DNA of 30,834 nucleotides from Flavobacteriaceae bacterium. GTDB lineage: Bacteria > Bacteroidota > Bacteroidia > Flavobacteriales > Flavobacteriaceae. Both the position numbers and the translations under genes were made by a program. Of this stretch, positions 22,393 to 30,497 are shown in pieces; the stretch's first letter is position 1; each line of letters starts with the position of its first letter. A model generated the notes under the pieces. It was given only the letters and a program-made list of their open reading frames with translations. It was not told where the DNA came from and made no database searches. The DNA is taken from the NCBI GenBank assembly GCA_016649785.1, contig JAENXB010000005.1, forward strand, positions 1 through 30,834, read 5' to 3'.

Positions 22393-23796
22393 TTATTTTA
22401 TTTTTACAATTTGGGCCATTAAAATAGCCTCTGCTGCCAATTTCCCGTTTGCATAGGCATAGCCTTGCATTTGGCAAATCCCACGCCTGATAGGCGCCAA
22501 TAATTCTAATTTAAATATCAAGGTATCTCCGGGAACAACCTGGCGTTTAAATTTCACATTATCGATCTTCATGAAATAAGTCAGGTAATTTTCCGGATCA
22601 GGCACCGATTTTAATGCGAGAATCCCTCCGGTTTGTGCCATTGCTTCCACTTGCAAAACCCCCGGCATTACCGGTTTACCCGGAAAATGACCAACAAAGA
22701 AAGGTTCGTTCATAGTCACATTTTTCATCCCAACCACACAACTTTCGGTTAATTTAAAAATTTTATCCACCAGTAAAAAAGGAGGACGGTGAGGTAATAT
22801 ATCCATAATTGCTACCACATCCATCAAAGGTTCCTGATCTAAATCTATTTTTGGCATATTATTACTACGCCTTTCTGTTTTAATATATTTTGCCAGTTTT
22901 TTCGCGAATTGGGTGTTGACCTCATGTCCGGGTTTGGTAGCGAATACTTTTCCCCTTATTCTGGTTCCAATAAGTGCCAGATCTCCTAAAACATCAAGTA
23001 ATTTATGCCGCGCTGCTTCATTGGGATAATGTAGGGTGAGATTGTCCAAAATGCCATTTGGTTTTACAGAAATAGTATCCCTGTTGAAAGCCTTTCGCAA
23101 TTTATCCATCGTTTCAGGATTCAATTCCTTGTCAACATAAACTATGGCATTGTTTAAATCGCCACCTTTTATCAAGCCGTGGTCGAGCAAGGTTTCAATC
23201 TCGTGAAGGAAACTAAAGGTACGTGCATTGGCAATTTCAGTTTTAAATTCAGAAAGATTTTGGATAGAGGCGTTCTGTGTTCCCAGAACTTTGGTGCCAA
23301 AATCAACCATGCTTGTTACCTGATAGGTATCGCAAGGCATCACAATTATTTCACTTCCGGTTTTTTCATCTTTGTATGAAATAACTTCGGTGATAATAAA
23401 TTCATCTCTATTGGCATTTTGAGTTTCTACACCGGCTTCTTCCAAAGCCTCTACAAAATACTTTGAAGAACCGTCCATTATAGGCGGTTCAGAAGCGTTT
23501 AACTCTATTATAACATTGTCTATTTCCAGCCCTACGCAAGCAGCCAGCACATGTTCTGAAGTTTGTATGCTTACCCCGTTTTTTTCAAGGTTGGTGCCTC
23601 TCTGGGTATTTACTACATAATTTACATCTGCTTCAACGATAGGTTCGTTTTCCAAATCCACACGCTTAAATACGTAACCGGTATTTTCCGGTGCGGGTTT
23701 AAAGGTAAGGGTAACTTCTTTACCTGTATGAAGTCCTACTCCCGTTAAAGAAACTTCTTTCCTGATGGTTCGTTGTTTTGAAAGGATCTCAGCCAT
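22393..23796 (-). CDS. lpxC-fabZ: LpxC-FabZ: bifunctional UDP-3-O-acyl-GlcNAc deacetylase / 3-hydroxyacyl-ACP dehydratase
   Basis: 467 residues from the ATG at 23796. The N-terminal LpxC half (1-310) has the zinc and catalytic residues E81-H82 (TSEHVLAACVGL), H264-x3-D268 (RHKLLDVLGDLALIG) and H291 (KPGHEVNTQ). The C-terminal FabZ half (from about 318) has LPHRPPFLLVD and the catalytic pair H370 and E384 in GHFPGKPVMPGVLQVEAMAQ. This fusion is usual in Bacteroidota and joins the committed lipid A step to the competing fatty-acid step. In the given sequence the frame is open upstream through lpxD without a stop, because of an A9 tract just before the ATG; independent initiation at 23796 is the likeliest reading. 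Confidence 0.95.
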   Translation of the reverse strand: MAEILSKQRTIRKEVSLTGVGLHTGKEVTLTFKPAPENTGYVFKRVDLENEPIVEADVNYVVNTQRGTNLEKNGVSIQTSEHVLAACVGLEIDNVIIELNASEPPIMDGSSKYFVEALEEAGVETQNANRDEFIITEVISYKDEKTGSEIIVMPCDTYQVTSMVDFGTKVLGTQNASIQNLSEFKTEIANARTFSFLHEIETLLDHGLIKGGDLNNAIVYVDKELNPETMDKLRKAFNRDTISVKPNGILDNLTLHYPNEAARHKLLDVLGDLALIGTRIRGKVFATKPGHEVNTQFAKKLAKYIKTERRSNNMPKIDLDQEPLMDVVAIMDILPHRPPFLLVDKIFKLTESCVVGMKNVTMNEPFFVGHFPGKPVMPGVLQVEAMAQTGGILALKSVPDPENYLTYFMKIDNVKFKRQVVPGDTLIFKLELLAPIRRGICQMQGYAYANGKLAAEAILMAQIVKIK

Positions 23797-24813
23797 TCTT
23801 ATTTTTTTTTCTAATTGGGTTAACCTTTCTACAATTTTTGTAAAATTTTTAAAATGAACATAGGCTTTGTTGAAATCGTTATAACCAAATGCCGGGGAAC
23901 CTTGAATAACTTCCTCATCTTTTATATTTCGTCCAATGCCTGATTGTGCCTGAACTTTTACACCGTTGCCAATACTTAAATGTCCTGAAATTCCCACCTG
24001 GCCTCCAATAAGGCAATTTTCACCTATTTTGGTAGAACCTGCGATTCCTGTTTGTGCGGCAATGGCTGTGTGCTGCCCAATTTCAACATTATGGGCAATT
24101 TGTACCTGATTGTCAATTTTAACTCCTTTCCGGATTATAGTTGATCCCAGGGTCGCACGATCTATCGTAGTTCCTGCTCCAATATCTACAAAATCCTCTA
24201 AAATAACATTTCCTATTTGCGGAATCTTGGAATATTCCCCGCTATCATCCGGGGTAAACCCAAAACCATCGGCTCCTAATACAGAACCACTGTGAATTAC
24301 ACAGAAATTTCCAATGACGGTTTCAGAATATATTTTAACTCCCGCAAATATAATTGTGTTATCTCCAATAGTTACGTTATCGCCTATATAAGAGTTTGGA
24401 TAAATCTTTACATCGTTTCCAATTATTACGTTTTTACCTAAGTAAGCAAATGCCCCAAGATAAATATTCTCCCCATAAACGGCAGATTCGGAAATATAAT
24501 GAGGTTCTTCAATCCCACTTTTATTCAATTTCACCTGATTGTAATATTCCAACAAGGTTGAAAAAGCTTTATATGGATCTTTGACTCTAATCAAGGTAGT
24601 TTCTATTTTCTCCTCAATTTGAAAACCATCTTTTACAATGACAACGGATGCATTTGTAGAATAAATATATGAAGTGTATTTAGGATTGCTCAAAAAGGTT
24701 AACGACCCTTTTGTGCCTTCTTCGATTTTGGCCAATTTAAAAACTTCGGTCTCCGGATTCCCATCGACCGTTCCTTCTAAAATCTCGGCTATTTGTGCTG
24801 CTGTAAATTTCAT
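23797..24813 (-). CDS. lpxD: LpxD: UDP-3-O-(3-hydroxyacyl)glucosamine N-acyltransferase
   Basis: About 339 codons to the lpxC-fabZ start. The N-terminal uridine-binding domain has GSLTFLSNPKYTSYIYSTNA; the beta-helix has regular hexapeptides (IGNDVKIYPNSYIGDNVTIG); the catalytic His is H241 in DNQVQIAHNVEIG; the GADGFGF loop typical of LpxD is present at 180-186. It attaches the N-linked acyl chain in lipid A synthesis. The C-terminus reads TQLEKK and then, in the sequence as given, runs on in frame into LpxC. One A fewer in the A9 tract would give a TAA stop right after LEKK, two bases before the lpxC ATG. A 25-base gap separates it from the HD gene upstream. Confidence 0.95.
23802..23810 (-). 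other. A9 homopolymer at the lpxD / lpxC-fabZ junction
   Basis: Nine T residues on the plus strand (A9 in the mRNA). With nine A the two coding regions are fused in frame; with eight A a stop codon TAA ends lpxD. It is a candidate for polymerase or ribosome slippage, or for a sequencing length error. Confidence 0.8.
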
Positions 24814-24838
24814 TGTGGCAAAAGTAAAGAAAAATGAA

Positions 24839-26068
24839 TTAATCTTTGGCCTTTGGATAACAGATATAATACTTAGTTACCTCTTTAGAGAGTGCTTTTA
24901 AATTTAATTGATCTGAAGCTTTGGCAACATCAGTGGTTTTTCCGTTCCTGTGTAAAATTTGAATTTTGTTTTTTTCGCTGGAATAAGCCACATTCGAAAT
25001 TTCCCCGCTGAAAACAAAATACGCTGCTTCATGTTCGGTTAGATTGTATTTTATCTGAAATGCTGCCCGGTATTTTCTCAATTTTTCCTGATCAGGCGGT
25101 TTATTTTTTAATTTCACCTTCAGCAGATTTCTGTTGAGAAGCATTTCGCTCAGGTTACTCAAAACAAAATCGTCTATTTCCATCCATTCCTTCATCGCTG
25201 AAACAATATCATAATCGTCCAGTTTTGAAAAGACCTTCAATGTGGAGACATCAAAATTTTCCATGTTTATTTTATTTTTCAGAAAATAGGAAAGCGCAGG
25301 GCTACATTTCAATTTTATGCCTGAATCTGTAACTTCCTTGGCGCGCTTTAGTACCCGGATCAATAATTGTTCTGCCGCCACGCCGGTTTTGTGCAAATAC
25401 ACCTGCCAGTACATCAATCTCCTGGCAACAAGGAATTTTTCTACTGAATAAATGCCCTTTTCTTCCACAACCAAATTGTCCTTTACAACATATAACATGG
25501 TAATAATCCGCTCACTGTTGATGTTTCCCTCGGGAACACCGGTGTAAAAACTGTCCCTTTTAAGATAATCCAATCGGTCCATATCCAGCTGACTTGAAAC
25601 TAGCTGGTTCATAAATTTGCGTTTATAGGTACCTTTAAAGATCTCGATGGCAAGCGTTAAACTTTGGTTAAAATCACGGTTCATTTCTTCCATAAAAAGC
25701 AGTGAAATATGCTCGTGGGACACTCCTTCAACTATAGAATTTTCCATGGCATGTGAGAAAGGACCGTGACCAATATCGTGCAATAAAATAGCGATTTGAA
25801 GTGCTTCTGCTTCCTCTTCTGAAATGTCAATCCCTTTAAATCGAAGTATCTCGATGGTTTTTTGCATAAGGTGCAAACAACCCAGGGCATGATGGAATCT
25901 TGTATGATGTGCTCCGGGATAAACCAAATAAGACATGCCCATTTGTGTAATTCGGCGCAATCTTTGAAAGAAGGGATGTGCAATTATCTTAAATATCCTA
26001 TCGTTCGGAATAGTAATAAATCCGTAAATTGGATCGTTAAATATTTTTAGTTTAGTTATAATTGCCAA
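24839..26068 (-). CDS. HD-domain phosphohydrolase (dGTPase-like)
   Basis: 409 residues. The HD metal-binding motif is complete: H60 in HTRFHHALGCLHL, H97-D98 in ILLHDIGHGPFSHAMEN, and a later Asp in LVSSQLDMDRLDYLKRDSFYTG, a signature of the dGTP triphosphohydrolase/SAMHD1-like branch. The substrate may be a dNTP, but this is not proven. The start is TTG at 26068: no in-frame ATG occurs before residue 43, an in-frame stop lies four codons further upstream, and the conserved N-terminus KLKIFNDPIYGFITIP follows the TTG closely. It is the first gene of the lpx cluster and is transcribed divergently from porX. Confidence 0.92.
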   Translation of the reverse strand: MAIITKLKIFNDPIYGFITIPNDRIFKIIAHPFFQRLRRITQMGMSYLVYPGAHHTRFHHALGCLHLMQKTIEILRFKGIDISEEEAEALQIAILLHDIGHGPFSHAMENSIVEGVSHEHISLLFMEEMNRDFNQSLTLAIEIFKGTYKRKFMNQLVSSQLDMDRLDYLKRDSFYTGVPEGNINSERIITMLYVVKDNLVVEEKGIYSVEKFLVARRLMYWQVYLHKTGVAAEQLLIRVLKRAKEVTDSGIKLKCSPALSYFLKNKINMENFDVSTLKVFSKLDDYDIVSAMKEWMEIDDFVLSNLSEMLLNRNLLKVKLKNKPPDQEKLRKYRAAFQIKYNLTEHEAAYFVFSGEISNVAYSSEKNKIQILHRNGKTTDVAKASDQLNLKALSKEVTKYYICYPKAKD

Positions 26069-26092
26069 GCTTAAAATCCTTTAAATTTATAA

Positions 26093-26100
26093 CAAAGATA
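26093..26100 (-). promoter_or_regulatory. -7 promoter box (TATCTTTG) for the HD-lpx cluster
   Basis: Minus-strand exact match to TAnnTTTG, 24 bases before the TTG start. A 17-bp palindrome lies just upstream of it, in the region between the expected -7 and -33 elements. Confidence 0.6.
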
Positions 26101-26108
26101 CATATATG

Positions 26109-26125
26109 ATGTCCATAATGGACAT
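26109..26125. promoter_or_regulatory. 17-bp palindromic operator candidate between HD/lpx and porX
   Basis: ATGTCCATAATGGACAT is a perfect palindrome around a central A. It lies in the 122-base divergent intergenic region, 8 bases upstream of the minus-strand -7 box, where a bound protein would block RNA polymerase. No regulator gene is adjacent apart from porX itself, which has no DNA-binding domain. Confidence 0.5.
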
Positions 26126-26190
26126 TTGAAAAACCAAAAGCCATTTTTGCACATAAATCCTAATAAAGATGACTTATAAATATAATTTAA

Positions 26191-27741
26191 ATGAATGATA
26201 TCAAAATACTTTGGGCAGATGATGAAATAGACATGCTCAAGCCGCACATACTTTTTCTGGAATCCAAAAATTATAAGGTCACTACCTGTAAAAGCGGAAT
26301 GGAAGCCATTGAGAAAATAGAAAAGGAAAACTTTGACATTGTATTCCTGGATGAAAATATGCCGGGATTATCGGGATTGGAAACCTTATTTGAGATTAAG
26401 GAAAAGCGCGCGGAAATTCCAATTGTCATGATCACCAAAAGCGAAGAAGAATATATCATGGAAGATGCTATAGGTTCTAAAATTGCCGATTATTTGATTA
26501 AACCGGTGAATCCCAACCAAATCCTGCTCAGTTTAAAAAAGAACCTGGACCATTCGCGGTTGATCACAGAAAAAACCACTTCCAATTATCAGCAGGAATT
26601 CAGGAAAATATCAATGGATATGTCTTCCATTAATTCTTTTGAAGGTTGGGCAGAACTTTATCAACGCCTTGTATATTGGGAACTTCAGTTGGAAGCTATC
26701 GAGGACAGCGGGATGTTCGAAATTCTGGAATCCCAGAAATTGGAAGCCAACAATCAATTCTGCAAGTTTATAGACAGGAATTATCCGGATTGGTTCGACA
26801 AGGCTTCCGAGGCTCCCATAATGTCGCATACCCTGTTTAAAACTAAGATTGCGCCCGAGATCAGCAAAAAACAACCTACCCTTCTGGTAGTGGTAGACAA
26901 TTTAAGGTACGACCAGTGGAAGGCTTTTGAAGCTACCGTCAACAATTATTATAAAAAGGAAGAGGAATCTGTATATTTCAGTATCCTTCCTACAGCCACA
27001 CAATATGCAAGAAACGCTATTTTCTCAGGGCTTATGCCTGCTGAGATGGAAAAACTCTTCCCTAAATATTGGCTAAATGACACCGAAGAAGGCGGAAAAA
27101 ATATGTTTGAAGCCGAATTCCTGGAATCTCAACTCAAGCGACTTGGCCTGAATATCAAATATGAATATCACAAAATAACAAATATAAAAGCCGGAAAGCG
27201 CCTGGTTGAAAATTTCAGATCTCAAAAGAATAACGACCTCACCGTTGTGGTTTACAATTTTGTGGATATGCTTTCACATTCCAAAACAGAGATGGAAGTG
27301 ATAAAAGAATTGGCTTCAAACGATAAATCCTACAGATCCCTGACTCAAAGTTGGTTTAAAAATTCCCCTTTATTGGAAATAATTCAGCAGGCACAACAAT
27401 TAGGTTTTAAACTGATTCTCACTACGGACCACGGAACCATCAATGTCAAAACGCCCTCTAAAGTAATAGGCGATAAGAACACCAGTTTAAACCTGCGTTA
27501 TAAAACCGGAAAAAGCCTTACTTATGAAGAAAGGGACGTATTGGCGGTAAAAGATCCCAAAAAAATCCATTTACCCACCATTAATATGAGCAGCTCCTTT
27601 ATTTTTGCAAAGGGCGATATGTTTTTTGCTTACCCCAATAACTACAATTATTATGTGAACTATTTTAGGAATACATATCAGCATGGTGGGGTTTCCATGG
27701 AAGAGATGATTATCCCTTTTGTAGTGTTAACGCCTAGGTAA
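26191..27741 (+). CDS. porX: PorX: response regulator with PglZ phosphatase domain
   Basis: 516 residues. The N-terminal receiver domain has D10/D11, phospho-acceptor D54 (IVFLDENMPG), T82 and K104 (YLIKPVNP). A helical linker follows, then a PglZ/alkaline-phosphatase-like domain with metal-binding D236 (VVVDNLRYDQW), the Thr of LPTATQYARN, D359 (YNFVDMLSHS), D413-H414 (TTDHGT) and a late His in YQHGGVSMEEM. This is the PorX type, known in Bacteroidota to control the type IX secretion system together with PorY and an ECF sigma factor, and to act as a phosphodiesterase on nucleotides. The partner kinase gene is not in this window. It is divergent from the HD-lpx cluster and followed 43 bases later by tsaE. 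Confidence 0.95.
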   Translation: MNDIKILWADDEIDMLKPHILFLESKNYKVTTCKSGMEAIEKIEKENFDIVFLDENMPGLSGLETLFEIKEKRAEIPIVMITKSEEEYIMEDAIGSKIADYLIKPVNPNQILLSLKKNLDHSRLITEKTTSNYQQEFRKISMDMSSINSFEGWAELYQRLVYWELQLEAIEDSGMFEILESQKLEANNQFCKFIDRNYPDWFDKASEAPIMSHTLFKTKIAPEISKKQPTLLVVVDNLRYDQWKAFEATVNNYYKKEEESVYFSILPTATQYARNAIFSGLMPAEMEKLFPKYWLNDTEEGGKNMFEAEFLESQLKRLGLNIKYEYHKITNIKAGKRLVENFRSQKNNDLTVVVYNFVDMLSHSKTEMEVIKELASNDKSYRSLTQSWFKNSPLLEIIQQAQQLGFKLILTTDHGTINVKTPSKVIGDKNTSLNLRYKTGKSLTYEERDVLAVKDPKKIHLPTINMSSSFIFAKGDMFFAYPNNYNYYVNYFRNTYQHGGVSMEEMIIPFVVLTPR

Positions 27742-27784
27742 TAATAAATTACATATATTTACAACGCCATAAATCATGTTTTGA

Positions 27785-28189
27785 ATGACCTTAACCTACG
27801 AGTTGTCAGAAATTGACAATATAGCCAAGCAGTTACTTTCCGAAGTAAAGAGCAAAACTTTACTGTTCTATGGGGAGATGGGAGCCGGAAAAACCACCCT
27901 TATCAAAGCACTTATCAAAGCGCTTGGTTCTGATGACATTGTTTCCAGCCCAACTTTCTCCCTGGTCAATGAATATCACACCGATCAAGGCAAGATTTAT
28001 CATTTTGATTTTTACAGGATAGAAGATGAAACCGAAGCCCTTGATATGGGATTTGAGGATTATCTGGATTCCGATTCCTGGAAATTGATAGAATGGCCGC
28101 AAAAAATAGAAAACTTACTGGAAGTGGATATGCAAAAAGTGGAGGTTTTTATAGAATATAAAAATACGAGAAAGTTAAAGTTTTGTTAA
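27785..28189 (+). CDS. tsaE: TsaE: tRNA threonylcarbamoyladenosine biosynthesis ATPase
   Basis: 134 residues, a small P-loop protein. The Walker A motif is GEMGAGKTTLIKAL (K36), the family signature SSPTFSLVNEYH follows, and HFDFYRIEDETEALDMGFEDYL and LIEWPQKIENLL are the usual later blocks. TsaE works with TsaB and TsaD to make t6A at position 37 of ANN-decoding tRNAs. It is probably co-transcribed with porX, since no terminator lies in the 43-base gap. The order porX-tsaE-ald is, as I recall, common in flavobacteria. Confidence 0.96.
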   Translation: MTLTYELSEIDNIAKQLLSEVKSKTLLFYGEMGAGKTTLIKALIKALGSDDIVSSPTFSLVNEYHTDQGKIYHFDFYRIEDETEALDMGFEDYLDSDSWKLIEWPQKIENLLEVDMQKVEVFIEYKNTRKLKFC

Positions 28190-28418
28190 AACCGCAAAGC
28201 TTCTGCTTATTTTATGCCAAATAAAATTTGTAAGAAAAATAACACGATTTTTACTTATATGAAAGGTCTATTTTTATTATTTTAGTAGCTCAACGAAATA
28301 TGTTGATTTTTAGCTTATTTTTGACAAGAGTTTTTGCCGAAAATAAGGGCAATTATTTGCCTGAAAAAGGGCGCAAAGATACAATTAAGACGTTTACAAT
28401 TAGTGTTTTATAATTCTA

Positions 28419-28426
28419 TAGGTTTG
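28419..28426 (+). promoter_or_regulatory. -7 promoter box (TAGGTTTG) upstream of the small ORF and membrane protein gene
   Basis: An exact TAnnTTTG match 43 bases before the ATG at 28470, with a TTA (near -33 TTG) 22 bases upstream. The preceding 28190-28410 contains no gene; a weak AAGC-TTCT-GCTT hairpin follows tsaE. Confidence 0.5.
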
Positions 28427-28469
28427 TTTCAGAAATCAAAACGAAACAATAACATAAACCCTATTTATT

Positions 28470-28616
28470 ATGAAAATTAAAGCTATCTTATTCGCCGCAG
28501 CCATTTTTGGAGCAACTTTTTTTGTAACTTCAACTACAGAAAACAACAATGACAATGATCAAATTCAAAAACAAGCAGTTGATAGAACAACCATCAGGGT
28601 TCCTGCTGCTGGGTAG
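28470..28616 (+). CDS. Small protein candidate with signal-peptide-like N-terminus (48 residues)
   Basis: ATG at 28470 opens a 48-codon frame. The N-terminus MKIKAILFAAAIFGATFFV is a basic start followed by a hydrophobic core, as in signal peptides; the rest is hydrophilic (TSTTENNNDNDQIQKQAVDR) and ends in IRVPAAG. A good -7 box precedes it. It overlaps the first 68 bases of the next gene in a different frame, so the two may be translationally coupled, or one start may be misassigned. I do not recognise the product. The case for it rests on promoter position and the secretion-type composition. Confidence 0.5.
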   Translation: MKIKAILFAAAIFGATFFVTSTTENNNDNDQIQKQAVDRTTIRVPAAG

Positions 28617-29154
28617 TGTAATAGCTTTCTTAATAGCATTCTCACCTTATTTATTTTACTTATATGAAATTTTCCCGGACGGGCCCGTCTGGGAAAATTC
28701 TTTTTTTATATATGAAAGTAAATATTATGAAAATGTTTTAACAGCAGCCTGGACGTATTTGGGAAAAATTACTCCATTAATGTTATTATTTATTTGGTTC
28801 TTTACCTGCAAGCATTGGTGGTATCACGTCATTTTAATTCCAATTGCCATGTACACATTTCAATTGGTAGTGGCATTTTATGAAGATGTTTATATGGATG
28901 CCGCACGATTTATGGATATCGATGGACTAATTTACCTGGCCCCCTTCTTTTTTATAATTTTAGTCATAGTTTACTTAGTCCGGATTCAAATTTTTGACCG
29001 TATTTATGGCATAGATCTCAGCGAACTCAATGAAACCGATGTATCCATCTTCAACAATATGTCCACCCGGGAGGAAAAGGAACTGGAGTTTTTCCGCCAG
29101 GAAAATCCAGCTGCGGCAAATGAGCCTGAAGAAGATTATTACCGCAAACTTTAA
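28549..29154 (+). CDS. Four-helix integral membrane protein of unknown function
   Basis: 201 residues with four predicted membrane segments at about 17-40, 72-90, 93-112 and 129-150, and a charged C-terminal tail of about 50 residues with many Glu (EEKELEFFRQENPAAANEPEEDYY). No catalytic or transport motif is visible. It starts with two possible ATG codons (28549 and 28555) inside the end of a small ORF and is 63 bases before ald. It may be cotranscribed with the small ORF from the -7 box at 28419. A function cannot be assigned from sequence. Confidence 0.8.
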   Translation: MTMIKFKNKQLIEQPSGFLLLGSVIAFLIAFSPYLFYLYEIFPDGPVWENSFFIYESKYYENVLTAAWTYLGKITPLMLLFIWFFTCKHWWYHVILIPIAMYTFQLVVAFYEDVYMDAARFMDIDGLIYLAPFFFIILVIVYLVRIQIFDRIYGIDLSELNETDVSIFNNMSTREEKELEFFRQENPAAANEPEEDYYRKL

Positions 29155-29168
29155 TCAAAAATTCCGTT

Positions 29169-29176
29169 TATATTTG
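29169..29176 (+). promoter_or_regulatory. Candidate -7 box (TATATTTG) for ald
   Basis: An exact TAnnTTTG match in the 63-base gap before ald, 41 bases ahead of the ATG. The -33 element would fall in the end of the previous coding region and is not obvious. Confidence 0.45.
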
Positions 29177-29217
29177 CCCAAAATAGTTGTAATTTAAGTT
29201 TTTAGTAACGACGCAAC

Positions 29218-30417
29218 ATGAGCAAACAAATCTCACCATTTACAAGGGAACAACTCCTTCCTCAGGAAGAAACCCTGGAAGTATATAAAAACAAAGGCGA
29301 CCTGTTTATAGGGATTCCCAAAGAAACTTCGTTCCAGGAAAAAAGGGTCTGTCTAACCCCGGATGCCGTTGGGGCAATAACCGCTCACGGTCACAGGGTG
29401 ATGATAGAATCAAATGCCGGGAAATGGGCCAAGTTTAGCGACAAGGACTATTCTGATGCCGGAGCCGAAGTCACCAAAGACACAAAAAAGGTCTTCTCCT
29501 GCCCTACCATCCTCAAAATTGAACCGCCTTCTATTGAAGAATTGGAGATGATCAATCCGCAATCCACGCTCATTTCAGCATTACAGCTTAAGACCCAGTG
29601 CAAGGAATATTTTCAAAAACTGGCAAGCAAACGCATTACTGCTTTGGCCTTTGAATTTATAAAAGATGAAGATGGCAGCTATCCGGCGGTGAGAGCTTTG
29701 AGCGAAATTGCGGGAACGGCCAGTGTTTTGATAGCTTCAGAAATTATGAGCAACAACGCCGAAGGAAACGGCCTTATGTTTGGAAATATAAGCGGTGTGC
29801 CTCCGGTAGAAGTCGTTATTTTAGGCGCGGGAACGGTTGGGGAATTTGCGGCGAGATCGGCCATAGGATTGGGAGCGAATATAAAGGTTTTTGACAGCAG
29901 CCTTACCAAGCTGAGGAGCATTCAATCCAATGTTGGTCAGTTGTTTTATACCTCCACCATTCAGCCAAAAAACCTGGGCAAAGCTTTAAAACGCTGTGAT
30001 GTATTAATTGGTGCAGTCCGTGGAAAAAACCGTTCCCCGGTTCTTGTCACAGACGACATGGTGCAAACCATGAAAAATGGGGCCGTGATCATAGATGTTA
30101 GCATTGATATGGGCGGCTGTATAGAAACCAGCGAGATCACTACTCACGACAAGCCTATATTCATAAAGCATGGAGTCATTCATTATTGCGTACCCAACAT
30201 TCCTTCCAGATATGCAAAAACTTCCTCGGTTTCAATCAGCAATATATTTACTCCTTATCTTTTGCATATAGCCGAAGAAGGTGGATTTGAAAATACCCTG
30301 AGATTTGACAAGGGTTTGCGAAATGGATTGTACTTTTACCACGGAATTTTAACCAACAAAGCTATTGCCGATTGGTTCGATCTATCTTACCGGGATATCA
30401 ATTTACTGATTTTCTAA
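29218..30417 (+). CDS. ald: Alanine dehydrogenase
   Basis: 399 residues, of the alanine dehydrogenase / transhydrogenase-alpha family. The N-terminal domain has GIPKETSFQEKRVCLTPDAV (substrate-binding Lys/Arg region) and TILKIEPPS. The NAD-binding Rossmann fold has VVILGAGTVGEFAARSAIGLGA, with FDSS at the end of the second strand, and DVLIGAVRGKNRSPVLVTDDMV. It is predicted to interconvert alanine and pyruvate with NAD. The protein is about 25-30 residues longer than the classical enzyme, mainly at the N-terminus, which is common in Bacteroidota. The end is followed directly by a 13-bp palindrome. The start is ATG at 29218. Confidence 0.92.
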   Translation: MSKQISPFTREQLLPQEETLEVYKNKGDLFIGIPKETSFQEKRVCLTPDAVGAITAHGHRVMIESNAGKWAKFSDKDYSDAGAEVTKDTKKVFSCPTILKIEPPSIEELEMINPQSTLISALQLKTQCKEYFQKLASKRITALAFEFIKDEDGSYPAVRALSEIAGTASVLIASEIMSNNAEGNGLMFGNISGVPPVEVVILGAGTVGEFAARSAIGLGANIKVFDSSLTKLRSIQSNVGQLFYTSTIQPKNLGKALKRCDVLIGAVRGKNRSPVLVTDDMVQTMKNGAVIIDVSIDMGGCIETSEITTHDKPIFIKHGVIHYCVPNIPSRYAKTSSVSISNIFTPYLLHIAEEGGFENTLRFDKGLRNGLYFYHGILTNKAIADWFDLSYRDINLLIF

Positions 30418-30430
30418 GCCCATAATGGGC
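30418..30430. repeat. 13-bp palindrome directly after the ald stop
   Basis: GCCCATAATGGGC is a perfect palindrome around a central A. Its core CCATAATGG is shared with the 17-bp palindrome at 26109-26125. It could be a short terminator stem, though the following A-run argues against this on the plus strand, or an operator for the next gene. Confidence 0.45.
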
Positions 30431-30497
30431 AGTTAACAAAAAAAACAACCCTCTTTTTATAATTAGGAAGATAGAAATTGGATAATAAATATTTTAA

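Noticed and set aside
23563..23748. Plus-strand frames opposite lpxC
   Set aside because: Shadow frames of a strongly conserved gene with no independent signal.
28190..28410. Strong terminator or gene after tsaE
   Set aside because: Only a 4-bp AAGC/GCTT stem and a few weak hairpins are visible, and no ORF of credible length or composition was found.
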